Positions 11,089 through 27,177 of a stretch of DNA of 64,000 nucleotides are shown piece by piece. Both the position numbers and the translations under genes were made by a program. Every line of letters begins with the position of its first letter. The first letter of the stretch is position 1. The DNA lies in NCBI GenBank assembly GCA_964036155.1, contig OZ038423.1, positions 9,997,249 through 10,061,248 on the forward strand, read 5' to 3'. Below the pieces are notes generated by a model. The model saw nothing but the letters and a program-made list of their open reading frames with translations, ran no database searches and had not been told where the DNA came from. The stretch is from Diploscapter coronatus (taxonomy: Eukaryota; Nematoda; Chromadorea; Rhabditida; Rhabditidae).

Positions 11089-13999
11089 TTACCACACGAT
11101 GCTGTCGCGGTACTCTGGAAGGACGGAGAAGCGCTTGACGCTTTCGTAAGCCAACATCACCAAACAGGAATAGAGGCTGTTGTTCAAAATTCGGGGGGCC
11201 AGACCCTAAAATTTATTTTTAGAACAAAAATTAAGAAAATGCTCTGGGAAAAGGGTTTTAAAAATAATAGTTTTGAACGAAAATATTAACCTTGGTAAAA
11301 ATATGTTTCTTCTCGTACTTCCACAACCGAGAAATCGTTTCGATGTAGGTCGTGCGGTGGACCTGAAAATTTGATATTTTCGATAGTTTATAATTTCACA
11401 ACCAGGTAAACGATAGTGGCTAATTTGATTGGGTTTTCAAGAAACCTTGAAACGTATTCCAACGCATTTGTTGGAGAACAAATGGAGTTGTTCGAATAAA
11501 TACAACATCATTGGATCAAATTCGCGGAAGCTCACAATTAGCTTTCAATAAATATCGAAGCTTAACCAAAGCGTTTTTAAATTCTGTAATTCGGAAACCT
11601 GACCTGTAGTCTAATTCTGAGCATTTCCAGTGGGTTCGTGACGATGGCAGAGGCCACACCCCCAATGCTGCCAGAAATGGCCTGGTCGATGAACAAATTT
11701 CGATCGTCAACTTCAGCTGGTGACCGAGGTTTTGAGCCTTTTTCCCATTCGGTTACCTAAAAACATTTTTCTTCCATTTTCAAAATGTTTCATCGATTTT
11801 ATAAAGTCTCTCTCCTTCTGAAATATGATAAATGATCCACCATCTCGGAGTAGTATTAGTACAATAGTCCAAAATTTTACGACATGCTTCAAGATATGAT
11901 ATAGCAACGGTAAAAATATTAAAAGTCCTTTATCACTAGTAGTGTCAAATTCTAAACATCATCAGTCAAACCTTGGTCCGGACTATCCTGAACATGGCGA
12001 GCGCTTTGTAGTAGGTCGACCAGAACACCATCGTCGAGGGAATGTAGAGCATGATCGCCGAGAAGAAGCCTCTGAAAAGGATAAATATTTGATAACAAAT
12101 CGATTTTCAATAAAGAAAAATTGAAGATACGATTTTAGAAAAAAAAATCTACCGGTAAAATCCCATGAACCCATCGACCTTGTAAACAGCCCGAATGACC
12201 CGTAAGCCCAAAGTCCGCTTCCCTGACAAACCATCGTCCTTCAAAGTCTCGGTGACGGCGACATTCTTGCGACTTCCTGAGTTTTAGTTCCTTATAGAAA
12301 TTTCTTTATGATCAACCGCTGGCCAGAACAATTACTTAAGAATTTGGATGGCTCAAAATAAACTTTCTTGAAACCTATTTCAAGAATTTCTATCAAATTA
12401 AGATTTGCAATTGGCGTTTATGCAAGAATTTTCGTAGAAAAGCTGTAAGTGTAACAATGTTCGAAAAGTATTTTAGAATAAAAGTATATTCCTAAAGAAT
12501 ACCCCCGAAAGCTTCCGGATTGTTGTGGACCATCATGTGTTGAGCGACGATGTCGGTCGGGACGAAGACTAACTGAGCCACGGGAGATGCAATTCCGCCT
12601 AAAATTTTAGTTCATTAGGATAAGTTCTAAAATTCTAAAGTTCGCATAAATGAAATTTGTGGAAGTTCCCCCTAATTGAACGGTTGCAATGTGATCATTC
12701 AAAAATATACCCAACAAAATTGAAAGGTCATCAAATTTCGATTACAAATAAGAAGTCTTATAAAAAAAGAAAGTCAAAGTATGATTCAAAATTTAGGTAA
12801 ATTTAATCCAGGGTTCTCTTTCTAATCTACGAGTAATTTTCAGATGCATAATGATCAAATTAGAAAAACATCGCATTCAAGTAAACCAAATTCTCGTCAC
12901 ACTGTATTTGATAAAGTTCAAACTTTAAATTTTTGATTTTCAATAAATTCTGCAACCAACCAGCCATAGCCGAAACGATGGAGGGGTTCTTGATTCCGAG
13001 GTGGGCCTGCAGAAGATCGCGAACTCGCTCGTAGGTCGAGGAATAGAGGAACGAGGCGGAGAGTTGGGGAAGGGTCATCCAGAAACCCTGAAAATTGGAA
13101 TTATTTTCCTAGAGTAATAAAGTTAGGTCAGAAAGTTTAATTTTGCATTTTTAATAAATTTTCCCCTCAAAGCAGCGAAGCGCTGAATTATCAAGATAAT
13201 AGTTGTATAATAAACTTTAAAACATATCTTCTCCATAAAAAGTGAACAAGTTTAAAAAGTACCCGATAAAGCGCGCCGGCCCCCTCCGTCGTGATGATTT
13301 TCACGAACGCGTGCCGCATTCCGGTGTACATGTTGTTTTGTCGTTGAAGTTGGAGACGACTCTGGAAAAAAAATAAATCTGAAAATCATAAAACTCATAG
13401 AAAAATTAACATAAAAAATAAATTTGGGACAGAAAGCATGGATTTTATGGAAACTTCTAAAAATTGGAATATTCAAATCTACCTTAACGACAGACATGGG
13501 ATAGAGCAAGCATCTGATGGTCCACGATGAGGCCAAAGCCATCGGGTAGAACCGGTACAAGTCCAGATGCTCCCATTCGATCACGAGCAGCTTGTCCTGA
13601 ACATTGCAAATAATAGACTTCATAGATGCTTAATCGTTGAAAATTTGAAGTTTATCATACATTGTGCCTAGCCGAAAAATTTGTAGAATTTCTTAACGAA
13701 AATTTTATCCTCTTTTTTTATACAAATATCTAGATGGCTCGGAACAAGCGAGTGTTTGAAAAGATAAAAAATTGCATGTTAGGATAGGTATTTTGTCGTC
13801 TTTCAATGTATCAATCAAGAAAATGCTTCAAAAGACAAAGCTCTAGGAAATAACGACGTAAATGTTGATGATCTTGAGGAGCCAGAGGCAAAATCATCTA
13901 ATATAAAAATGTTCCCACCTTCTTCACTCCACTCATTGTCCGGTCGAATTGCGGTTCGGGCGGCAGACTGACCACGTCATCTGTGTCGGACGAGCTCAT
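11089..13999 (-). CDS. SLC25A44: SLC25A44-like mitochondrial carrier
   Basis: Ten exons (13919-13999, 13483-13596, 13263-13361, 12961-13087, 12503-12598, 12153-12276, 11972-12071, 11604-11756, 11291-11362, 11089-11205) give 360 residues in frame. The three mitochondrial-carrier repeats are visible: YPMSVVKSRLQ (first), VPTDIVAQHMM (second) and NPLEMLRIRLQ (third). Each is followed by a G-x-x-G-x-YRG-type matrix helix (ALYRGFW, GFYRGFF). The IIEWE-like opening (VIEWEHLDLYRFYPM), the second-repeat VAQHMM signature and the C-terminal YESVKRFSVLPEYRDSIVW closely match SLC25A44 rather than other carriers. In mammals this inner-membrane protein transports branched-chain amino acids into mitochondria; the substrate here is inferred. 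The N-terminal ~27 residues are Asp/Ser-rich and not part of the fold. A possible non-coding 5' exon lies at 14261-14390. Confidence 0.9.
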
Positions 14000-14848
14000 T
14001 CTCAGGATCTATCGATCACTTTTGATTCAATTGCAAACGGAGGCTCAACAATTTGGAGTTTTTAACTGCAAATTTATATATTTGAAAGTATGCACCTCAA
14101 ATATTGCAATGCCTTAGGAATTTTGAGCGGTTTTAGATTTTTGAATTTTCAAATATCCACTGATGCCGAAGAATCTATTTTTGGAGTTAAAAGTTAAGAA
14201 ACTATATTTGTAAATACCTTGAAGCTTAGTTTTCATCAAAAACAAAGTGTTAAAATTCACCTCAAATTAGAGATCCTGGATTTGGTAGGCGGCAGAGAAT
14301 ACGACATCCCAGTCTGGCCGATCCGATTTTGATTTTCGATCCCTGGATCTAAATTATCGTTACACCAAAATTCGTGGAGTTCTCCGAATCCTGGAAAATA
14401 TTTTAAAATATTTCAAAAACGGTTTCAGAAAATCATAAATATCAAAGCCGAAATAAGACGGCAATATCTCATCCACTAGACTTCTTTCAATAAAACCTTT
14501 ATTTTTCCGAAAAAAACGCTCAAATCAATCGGTTTACCAATAAAACGGGTAAAACTCAAAAATCACGGGAAAAAGAAAATAAATAAAAGAGTGATGACGC
14601 GATGACCAGTATGGAATTCTACTACTCAAAAGAAAAGGGGGAAAGCTTTCAATCCAATAAAATTTCCGAGAATAAATTAGATAAGAAAAAGGCTAAAATT
14701 GGAGACCAAAAGGAGTAGTTTCTTTAAAAATTATACAGGAAGTTGGATTCATTTATGTGTTTGCATACGATATTCATATTTTCAATCAAGGGTTGGATCG
14801 ATAATGGGCGGCGCTTGTGAGGATTAGGTCGCGCCCCCTTTGCAATGC
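14000..14848. other. Intergenic region between SLC25A44 and RPT5
   Basis: About 850 bp between two minus-strand genes. It holds the RPT5 3' UTR and the SLC25A44 5' region, including a likely untranslated exon. Otherwise it is AT-rich with no supported gene. Confidence 0.5.
14261..14390 (-). other. Possible 5' untranslated exon of SLC25A44
   Basis: On the minus strand a TTTTCCAG acceptor at 14390 and a GAG|GTGAATT donor at 14261 bracket a 130-nt block that is less AT-rich than its surroundings. A TTTGCAG acceptor further toward the SLC25A44 start could join it. It contains an ATG, but no conserved coding sequence results, so a 5' UTR exon is only inferred. Confidence 0.3.
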
Positions 14849-18337
<3,489 letters not shown>

Positions 18338-18523
18338 TTTCAGCACGATTCAGACAATCTGAAAAATCGAATTTCTCGATAAATTGAGACAAACTCCGAA
18401 AGTTGAACATTTGGAGGAATTTTCGAAAAACGGTGAAAAGAAGCAAAAAGAACTAGCAGATCAACAAAAAAATAAATTTGTAACCAATTTAAATATGAGC
18501 AGAAGGGGTAATACTCTCAGACA

Positions 18524-18650
18524 AATTGACCGGACGAACGCCAGCTAAGGGGGAGGTGCCGGATGAGCGCCGTGCGAACGCCGGACGAATGGCAGTGTGC
18601 TAGCCGCCCGGCTTCCGAGCGGCAGTTTCTCGGCGTTCGTCCGGTCAATT
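18524..18650. repeat. 127-bp element with perfect 19-bp terminal inverted repeats
   Basis: AATTGACCGGACGAACGCC at 18524-18542 is repeated as an exact reverse complement at 18632-18650. The interior is GC-rich, unlike the surrounding DNA, and contains further partial copies of the CGCCGGACGAA motif. This is the structure of a small non-autonomous transposon (MITE). No target-site duplication is evident beside it. Confidence 0.75.
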
Positions 18651-19317
18651 CTTTGTTAGTAAGATTGAATTTGTGAGGAATAAAAAGTATGGCAATTTTA
18701 AAAGAAATCGAGAAACGGAAAATTATAGAAATTTTAGGGGTTTTGATTTGAGAAGAGCAACAGGACTGGATGTGTTGAAAGACGAGGATTCCTAAAAAAA
18801 ATTCTTTAGACCTCGGAAGAATACTCAAATCAGCTTTTGCAAAGTGAAAAATAATGCAAGTCGTAAACAAGGAGGCAGAAAAATGAAATGACGAAAAGTG
18901 ATGATTTTAAACATCTGTATAAATTACCACTTTATAAGAATAAATATAGAAGAGGTAATCACCTTAAAATAAATGCCTAGAAGTAAGAGAATTTCGGAAA
19001 CACAAGATAAAAAATCAGAGAAAATGAAATAAAAGCAAGTGGCGAGCAAATGATGATTATTATTTGGCTGTCGAGTTTTCGGAATTTCATCCTTTACGTT
19101 ATAAATGCAGTACTTTCAAATCGAGACGAATCTTTCTTCGTCGCCTTACCCGCGTTTTTCATTCTCATCGGTTTTATTTATTTTGAAGAGTTCACCCAAT
19201 CCAGCCCCAAAAATTTGTATAGATCATCCACTCCAAACGAAATAGTCTCGTAGGAAGAAAAATGGGTGGCCTTTCCAAATGAGTTGCCGACAAAATCACG
19301 CACTTCTGAATAATCCA

Positions 19318-19325
19318 TTTTCCAG
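19318..19325 (+). other. Candidate trans-splice acceptor upstream of TRMT10C
   Basis: TTTTCCAG ends 4 nt before the ATG at 19330. A leader that short after an acceptor is typical of nematode spliced-leader genes. It argues for the ATG at 19330 over the in-frame ATG at 19279. Confidence 0.5.
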
Positions 19326-19329
19326 GACA

Positions 19330-22300
19330 ATGCTTCGAAATTTGAATATTCGACAATTTTGTGGATTGAAAAGGATCTACGGTATCCGTCGATGTTCAGC
19401 CTCGAACAACCAACCAACTACGTCGAAGGGTTTAGAAGAGGAGGAACCAGAGGTTGGAGTTTCCTTTTAATTTTTATCTATGATGTGATAGTGACAAGAT
19501 ACTTGGTTTATTTTTCCATTGAAAACTAGAACGGATCAACCTAACATCACCGAAAGCGTAATGAAATGGCTTTGAAACCGTACAGGAAGGAGTTGTTTCA
19601 AATTCTTAGAAAATTTTAGCTATTGAATTACACACTATCAATATGGGAAGGATTAGTAGTTTGTACCTTACTAAAATATAAGCTTCCTCTGAAACCTATA
19701 AAATATTTTCAGTTGATATCTGGAGTCAGCAAGCAATCGGTCGATGTAATGCAGCTCCTGCCGAAAGAGTTCTTGCAGGTGCTGTATTTTTATTAGAAAA
19801 TTTAAAGGGACATTAGCGATTTAGACCAAGTGCTAAAGTTATCTTCGAGTTCAAGAAGACTGATTTATTACTTCAGGAGAGCTTCCGAAACGCCCACAAA
19901 CGACCGCTCTACATGTCCAAGGAGAAATTCGCCAGGAGGATCTCGGAAATTCAGGTCGGGATTTGTTTAAAATTTCTTAAAGGAATTTATAAATCTAGGT
20001 TAGGAATTTTGAAAATTGCCTTTTGGTTATGCTTACTCCTAGCTATACAATATCACTTCAACTCGAGGTTAATTTACTTTTGAGTAACTCTTGAAACATA
20101 TTTATTTTTCGAAAATTAGAATACCATTATTAGCGTAATTTTCATTTTCAGCTTTTCGTCGAAACTTTCGGTGCGGATTCCCTGCCTTCGTTGACGAACG
20201 AAATGTGCTACACGTACATGACGATGGGCCTGATCTCGGAACGATGCGACTATTTGGAGACGCTCAGGAAACAGAAGGAGTACCACGACAGGAAAATGAA
20301 GGAGGACAGACCACTGGTGAGATTTAAAAAGAATTTTATCTTTGAAAAAACTTAATAATAACTGAAACAAATTGCATGTTTTAAAGCTAGAATTGACTTG
20401 AAACAGGTCTTGAAGATTCAGTTGACGAGTTTATTGGTACGACTAAATAAAAACATCGCTTTTTGGAAGATTACAAATTTCCAGATTTCCGAAGTCAACC
20501 AGGAAAAGGAAAACCGGGGTGAGATCGTCTACGCGCCCAATTTCAACACCATGTTCGACATCAAAGGGCGGGATTTTCGAAGTAATTTCAAAAAATTTTA
20601 TTTCATGAAAAAATTAAATCAGGTCAGAGATCGTTTATCTGAAAGAAAATTCAGGTTTCAGAAGGAATACTCGGAATTTTTCGAGAAACCTCTTCTAGTT
20701 TTAATTTTTCAGAGCTAATCGACCACATCTTCTTCCTGAGAAATGTGTGGAGTTTGACGGTGGAAAACAGGCTGCCTCAGTTGTTGGTGGACTGTCAGTT
20801 CTTACGGACTTTCGGCGTCAAGACACAGACCAAATATGCAAAGTAGGAAATTTTGATAATTTTCCGTAATCCTTTGTTTTTTAACTGCAGTATTTTTCTA
20901 TTTTTCTTCCGTTATCGCAATTCCTCTAAAATAATAGCTTACTTTTTGAACTATACTAATATTTTCTAAGATTTTCTTGTCACATTGCCATAATGCTCAG
21001 ACAATTTTCTTTTCAAATTAAGTTCTGTAATCCATGAAAAGTAACATTTTTAAGTTACAGTAATCTCGATTTAAAAAAAAAAGTTGGTCATTTCCAGTGA
21101 AATCAGCGAGCTGCACAACATGAACTGGACCTCCGTGCATCCGTTCGACATTTCACTCGTCAATTTCTGGCCGGACACGTCTTTAAATGAAATTACTAAG
21201 AGGTATAATTTTCTGAGAAATTCGAGATCTTTTAACTTTCTCAAAGTTCGAGAACTATATATTCATATATTTTCCGAATTCTTAAAAACCTCTTTATTTG
21301 TAAGTTTTTTTTTTTTTTTGAAATTTGACGATTTTAGAAAATTCTACTTCTACTACGGTCCCCCGCGAGACCCGAATCTGGAAAATTCCAAGCCCTACGA
21401 GCCACACCCTTTCGTGCCAAAACTCCAAAGTCGAAGGCTCGCTGAAGCAATAGAGAATGCGGGGAGAGGCACGAGATTTTTATTTTTGAAAAGTTTTAAA
21501 ATAGGTTTCATCTTTTTCTCTCCAAAATGGTTAAAGTCCACTTCTATTGAATTACATTTTTGGATAGAAAGTTGAAAGTCAAAAATGAAATAAAATTTTC
21601 ATGTTCCTAGAAAAGTTGATTTAAAAATATATAAAATTTTTCTATTTTGCAGACGAAGTGATTTACCTTTCGTGGACCTCGAAGAAAGCACTGCCCGACA
21701 CACCCCCAGCCAACGTGAAGTACGTGGTGCTGTGCGCGAGCAACGATTTGGACCCCTCCACGAGCAGTCTTTCGGCCGCAAAGCAATTGGATCTGCCCTG
21801 CTACAGAATACCGACCGAGAAACATGTCATGTAAGTTTTGGCTAGTCCAACTTTGCCTTTTCTAATAAAATCGTCCGATTTGTGAATATCCGAAACGAGA
21901 CTAACAATTACCAAATGTAGGTTTAAAAAGTACAAAGACTCCAACGGAGTTGTATATGAATTTTATTTGAATTTATTCCAACGATACTTTTGTCTTGAAA
22001 ATATGTAGGCTTCAAACATTCTTATAGTCGGAAACATTTTGATGGCTTCAATGTGCGTATATATGAGATAGATAGAAAATAAGTTTATAGTAACGAAGTT
22101 TGCAGCCTCTACAAGAAGCACCGCGCTATTCCACTGCGACAGTCGGCAGGAATCATGCGCGACTACTTCCTCGGGGTCCCCCTTGGACAGGCCATCAAAA
22201 CTCACTACAACGTTATTGGGTAGGGGTATTGTTTTTGAAGATTTAAGAGAAAAAAAAACTATTTTCATATGTAAAGCTTAGAAAATCAAATAAAATAGCA

Positions 22301-22845
22301 ATTTGACTCCCATGAAAATTAGCATATTTTTCATCAAAGATATCTTTCATTTGTTGAAATGTAATAATTTTCAGGAACAAAATCAAAGAGGACAAGGAGG
22401 TTCTATTCGATGTGAGCTTTTTTTTATCTTTCAAGATTTTTTAAATTAAAATAATTTTTATAGAACTTCAAAGCGACTTTGATCAGCAATTCCGAGGAGC
22501 TGGCTCGAGCTGCGTTGAAGAACATGGAGTATGAGAATTGGTTGAATCAGGTATGTTTCTTCTTTTCTTCGGGAATTTACAAGAATCCACTTTCATCTTT
22601 TTAATAGAAAATATCAATCTTTGGAAAAAAAAATCTAATTATTTTAAGTCACCTTTAGAAATTCAAATTCTTTTTTCTAAATAAACATGTTTCAGTCCAT
22701 GAGACCTTCCGGATCATCGCCGTCGAAGAATCCGGACGCTCCTCAGAAGCCTCAGAAACGGCGTCGTTTGCATCGCTACACGAGGGAGGAAAGGAACGCG
22801 GCTCGACGCGCCGCAGAGGAAGATCAGCTAGAAACGAACTCGTAA
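19330..22845 (+). CDS. TRMT10C: TRMT10C-like mitochondrial tRNA (purine-9) methyltransferase / RNase P protein 1
   Basis: Thirteen exons give 486 residues in frame: 19330-19452, 19713-19778, 19877-19954, 20152-20316, 20485-20581, 20713-20842, 21098-21202, 21338-21468, 21653-21830, 22106-22219, 22375-22411, 22464-22550 and 22696-22845. The N-terminus MLRNLNIRQFCGLKRIYGIR is basic and amphipathic, as in a mitochondrial presequence. The SPOUT domain shows NWTSVHPFDISLVNF (family 'N--S--PF-LHFCN'), DEVIYLSWTS (family 'IIYLT--S') and a YVVLCASNDLDPSTSSLSAA block corresponding to 'VYVIGSFVDKS---G-SLAKA'. In other animals the protein methylates position 9 of mitochondrial tRNAs and, with HSD17B10 and PRORP, forms RNase P. 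The tail is Lys/Arg-rich (KRRRLHR). It is longer than the human protein (403). Exon 8 appears to use a GC donor. TRMT10A/B-type paralogues are less likely given the presequence and long N-terminal region. Confidence 0.85.
21469..21652 (+). other. Probable GC-AG intron in TRMT10C
   Basis: After AGAG the sequence continues GCACGAG, and the next conserved exon begins after TTTTGCAG at 21653. Phase requires one leftover base before the GACGAAGTG sequence, which this boundary supplies. An alternative GT donor near 21429 also fits phase but deletes a charged helix. Confidence 0.5.
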
Positions 22846-23402
22846 TTACTGTATTCTAATTAGTTGAAGCCTCGGGTTTTCTATTGGAAAATTCCTTTTT
22901 AGCCTTATTTAAGACACTAGCCTTTGATTCAAGAATTTGGCATTAGTTGTTCAGCTGTTAGAATTTTTTCAAAGTTGTTAGCGTGTTTTCAAGACACCAA
23001 ATATCGTTATGATTGTTATAAAGTCGTTAGATAACATGCGTAAATATAAAAGCAAAAATAACATCAAAGTTTATCGAATTATGAAAGGTTCAAAAGAAGA
23101 AGGGTGTAGGGATGGATACGGTAACCCAAAACTAACAACAACGCCAAAATGATTACTTTAAAACGCCAACAAGAACAGAGTAATACATAGTGAAATAAAT
23201 ACGTGTGAGAGTAGTCTTTTGAAAATTTTAGATTAAAAATTATTTCTAAAAATGGAGATACTTGGAATTGATTTGGTGAAAATTACAAAACTTTCAGTAA
23301 CTCGGGAGAAATTTAATATTAAAAGTGGTCAAAATGAATATATTATGGGGTAAATTTTCATGAACGATTTGTCGAGGACGTGAATGATCTTCACGTTTCT
23401 TT
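22846..23402. other. Convergent intergenic region TRMT10C / eIF4A3
   Basis: About 560 bp holding the two 3' UTRs. An AATAAA at 23194-23199 could serve as the TRMT10C polyadenylation signal. Nothing else recognisable. Confidence 0.5.
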
Positions 23403-26400
23403 CTAGATCATATCAGCGATGTTCATGGGCATTTCGTCGATCTGCGTGGAGTAGTACTGCTCGATGTCGCGCAGAATGCGCACGTCGTCCGTCTTCACGA
23501 AGTTGATCGCCACACCCTGCAAGTGTTCAAATTTGAATGCTATTTTCTTTAATAATTATAAAACAGTAAATCAGTTGGCGAATTTTTAGGCCTATATAAA
23601 TACTTCTTGAAACGTATTTGAAATATTCGTCGCTCTCGAATTGCCTAATGTCACTTTAGTTAGTAAGAAAAGTTTTCGAAACATATTGGTTATACAGCGA
23701 CTTTTAGACAGTTTTTATAGATAAAATGTAACAAAATTTATATAAACCAAAAGAAATTTAAAAATTAGTTTCGAATTTGGTGCCTGAATGGAATAAGTTT
23801 TAAAACTCGTCTTTAAAGCCAAAAGAAACGAGGAATTCAATCAGACTTTGAAGTGGTCTGAAAGTAATAAAAATCCCCCACCTTTCTGCCGAAACGACCC
23901 GATCTGCCGATTCTGTGGATGTAGAGCTCACGGTTGTTGGGCAGATCGTAGTTGATCACCTGGAAAGAGATCAAGTTTAGAAAAGATAAAAATTGCTAGA
24001 AAAAGGTTAAACATTTTCTAGAAGAAATAATCTTTCTTCAAAAGAGATAAATGTCTTACCAGCGAGACCTGAGGCACGTCCAGACCACGAGCCCACACAT
24101 CGGTCGAAATCAGCACACGGGATTTGCCAGCGCGGAATTCCTGAAAAATTTGTTCCTCAAAAATAAGATTTTAGACGTCCCTCTTTAAAACAGAATTTTC
24201 ATTATCTGCCCCCTCTCAAATAAGTCAATGTTGTCTATTTGCACAAAAGATTAGCGGGCGCTCGCGCTATGTTTCAAGATGGATAAATATTAGCATAGAG
24301 GAGGCTATGAGTATCTTCGCATTGATTTGCCTTCATAATTCAAAAACTCGTACATTTTATCGTTAGTCATTATTGGAAGTTCTTTATGAGCTCGCGCACA
24401 TACACCTTGCAAACGTTCAATTCCTTTAAATTCAAATTTTATCATATTTGTGAAACGCACCTTCATGATGTTGTCTCTCTCGCTCTGCTCCATCTCTCCG
24501 TGCATCGACGAGACTGTGAAGTTGGCCTCTTTCATCTTCTCGGCCAGCCAGTCCACCTTTCTGCGAGTGTTGCAGAAGAGAACAGCCTGAGTGATGGTCA
24601 GAGTATCGTACAGGTCGACCAGTGTATCGAATTTCCACTCTTCACGGTCCACTGCCACGAAGAACTGCAAATTTTCAAGTTTTCGAAAAAAAATCGTACA
24701 TGTTTCAAAATTCTAGAAAGTTTAATCAGAAATATCTTGAAACACTGAAATAATTATATTGAAAACATGGGTTTAGGAAAGTTTACACTTTAATCCACTC
24801 TATTTACATGTTTAGGGAATTCATAAAATACGTTTCAAGCTTTCCTTTAAACCCAACAAAGTTTCGAAAGTCGCTAACAACACGTTTTTCTAACAAAATA
24901 GAAATAGATTTTAAACTCCAACCTGCTTGATTCCTTCGAGAGTCAACTCATCACGCTTGACGAGGATGCGGATCGGGTCGGTCATGAATTTGGACGTCAT
25001 CTCCAGAATCTCGTGCGGCAGGGTTGCGGAGAGCAACACCACCTGAAAATATGCATTCTTTCATTTTTCTTGAATACTACAAGTTTCAGGAATTTCATAT
25101 AGAATAATGAAACTTTGAACTTAATTCTCTCGCGCAACTGAATCACTTCCAAAACTTAATAAGTCTAAAAGCCCGCATAAAGTAATGAGGGCTTGAGCGG
25201 CGATGATACTTTTAGATTCTGCTGATTTGTCCCTCAAAATCAGTTTTTAGTTCTACAAATTAACCAAAAATGTAATAGAAATTTAGGGTTCAGACTGGTT
25301 ACAGAATAAAACTCAGAAGAAGAAATCACAGATATTTGCATAGCTTTTTTTTGGAAATGCAAATCAATTTGCTAACCTGAGCACCAGGAGGGAGATATCT
25401 GTAGATGTCGTAGAGCTGTTCCTTGAATCCCTTGTTGAGCATCTCGTCAGCCTCGTCGAGCACGAGCAGCTTGATCGATCGAGTACGCAGATTGCGGCGA
25501 CGGATCATGTCGAACACACGACCCGGAGTGCCCGCCACCTAAATTTTAGATTCTGACGCGGACATTGATTTTTTCTTAATTTTAAAAGAAAATAAAGACA
25601 TTTGTAGAGCACCAAGTTTTTCGTGGCTTCATTGAGATTTGGTATTTTTCGAAACATCATAAATTTCAACATAATGGATTTATAGAAACAGCCACGATAT
25701 TGGTCACTAAAGTTATCGGATGATAGCTAGAAACATATCTCAGCAAATGAATCCAGAGAAAGGATGTTTTCCCGAAATTCTATTAAACAAGTCCTACCAC
25801 ATGCTGTCCGTAGTCGAGTTTGCGAATGTCCTCGCCTACATTCGTGCCGCCGATGCACGCGTGGCACTGCACGTTCATGTAGTCGCCCAGCGCCAACACT
25901 ACCTGAAATATTTACTGCCTATTTTAAGTTTTACCAAAACAATGTAAACGTCTGAAAAATTCGTAAATAAAGGATTTTTGAAACTTATCATTGAAGCATT
26001 CGCTCTTTTATTATAATTGAACTTTTAGGTCTACCTAGAAAGGTGTTTTAATATTTTCGAACCAGGCTGTAAAAAGCGAAGTGACGAGAGTTCATTCATT
26101 TTCTAATAAAAGAAGTGTGAAACTTATAAAAAAAAAAAACCGTCTAAATTTTTGTACCTTCTGGATCTGCTGAGCCAACTCTCTGGTGGGGGCGAGGACG
26201 AGCGCTTGGGTCTCACGCAGCTGCGTGTCCAGCGACTGCAGCACAGAGATCGAGAACGTCGCCGTTTTACCCGTTCCTAGAAACAAACGCGTTGGACTTG
26301 ATTATTTATTTAATTGTTTTTTTTCCAATCAACGCTTAAGTTTCGTCATCGTGAATATTGTATAACACCAAAAGCGGTTCTTGAAACAGAAAAAAACGAA

Positions 26401-27177
26401 CAACTCCAAACTTGCAAGATTTTTTATACGTATAAAATTTCGAAAGTAATATACAGTACAATTATTTACTGTACCAAATTTTATAATTCAAGAACATTTG
26501 AAGCATACCTTTCACTTTTTAAATTTTGTCAAAAATTTCCCGACTAACCGGACTGTGCCTGTGCGATAACGTCACGTCCCTTGAGGATGGGACGAATGGC
26601 TCTTTGTTGAATGGCCGAGGGTTTCTCGAAGCCGTACGAGTAGACCCCGCGCAGCAGCTCTTCTCTGCAAAATTAGAAGTGATTTTCTATAGGTACAATG
26701 AGATAATCAGCATTTGCCTTATCTCGAAGAATTTACCAGTTTCTTGAAACGTATCGAAATTTGTTCAATTAAATAACTAAAATTTTCTAATCTTTAAAAA
26801 ATAAGATTCAAAATCCTAATAAGAAAATTGTTAGTTGTGTAAGATAATCTTCTTTAGCGCAAATATGATAAGTATCGAGATTTCTTCAAAAAATAATGTC
26901 AATTATTGAGCTATTACGAGTAATCATCGATTTGGATTTTAAAAAAATCTTTAATTTTCCATTGTTAAATAAGTTTTAATATTCTATCAATAATCATTAC
27001 AACTATAGCGGCTCAATGCTCGTCTTGCAGTTTGAATTTTAAACATTAAAATATTCAAAAGTCCGACCTGAGTCCCATCTTGTCGAATGTGGGGACGACC
27101 TCGACATCCTCCGAGGTCTCGAACTCGATCTTGGACAGGTCCTCCGAAGCGGGCTCTGCTCTTTTCTTCGTTGCCAT
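23403..27177 (-). CDS. EIF4A3: eIF4A3 DEAD-box RNA helicase (exon junction complex core)
   Basis: Ten exons (27068-27177, 26549-26664, 26158-26276, 25798-25902, 25377-25538, 24923-25042, 24461-24664, 24060-24140, 23882-23959, 23403-23516) join in frame to 402 residues. All DEAD-box motifs are present: Q motif [12 protein letters not shown], motif I AQSGTGKT, Ia PTRELA, Ib TPGR, II DEAD, III SAT, V ARGLD and [12 protein letters not shown]. The VEFETSE-like N-terminus ([20 protein letters not shown]), [13 protein letters not shown] and the C-terminal [17 protein letters not shown] identify eIF4A-III rather than the translation factor eIF4A-I/II. The protein clamps spliced mRNA as the core of the exon junction complex and acts in splicing, nonsense-mediated decay and localisation. 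The ATG at 27177 is followed by the variable Lys-rich leader usual for the family. Downstream of VAP on the same strand but about 1.7 kb away, so not an obvious operon. Confidence 0.98.

Larger units (their letters stand above)
18338..19329. other. Divergent intergenic region RPT5 / TRMT10C
   Basis: About 1 kb between divergent start codons, presumably with both promoters. It contains a GC-rich inverted-repeat element at 18524-18650. The hydrophobic open frame at 19050-19253 is not supported by splice sites or homology and is not called. Confidence 0.5.

Noticed and set aside
19050..19253. Hydrophobic 67-codon frame before TRMT10C
   Set aside because: No continuation, no homology; lies in a presumed promoter.
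21084..21575. Long 163-codon plus-strand frame
   Set aside because: It is two true TRMT10C exons read through the intron between them and past the second donor; the spliced model fits the family better.
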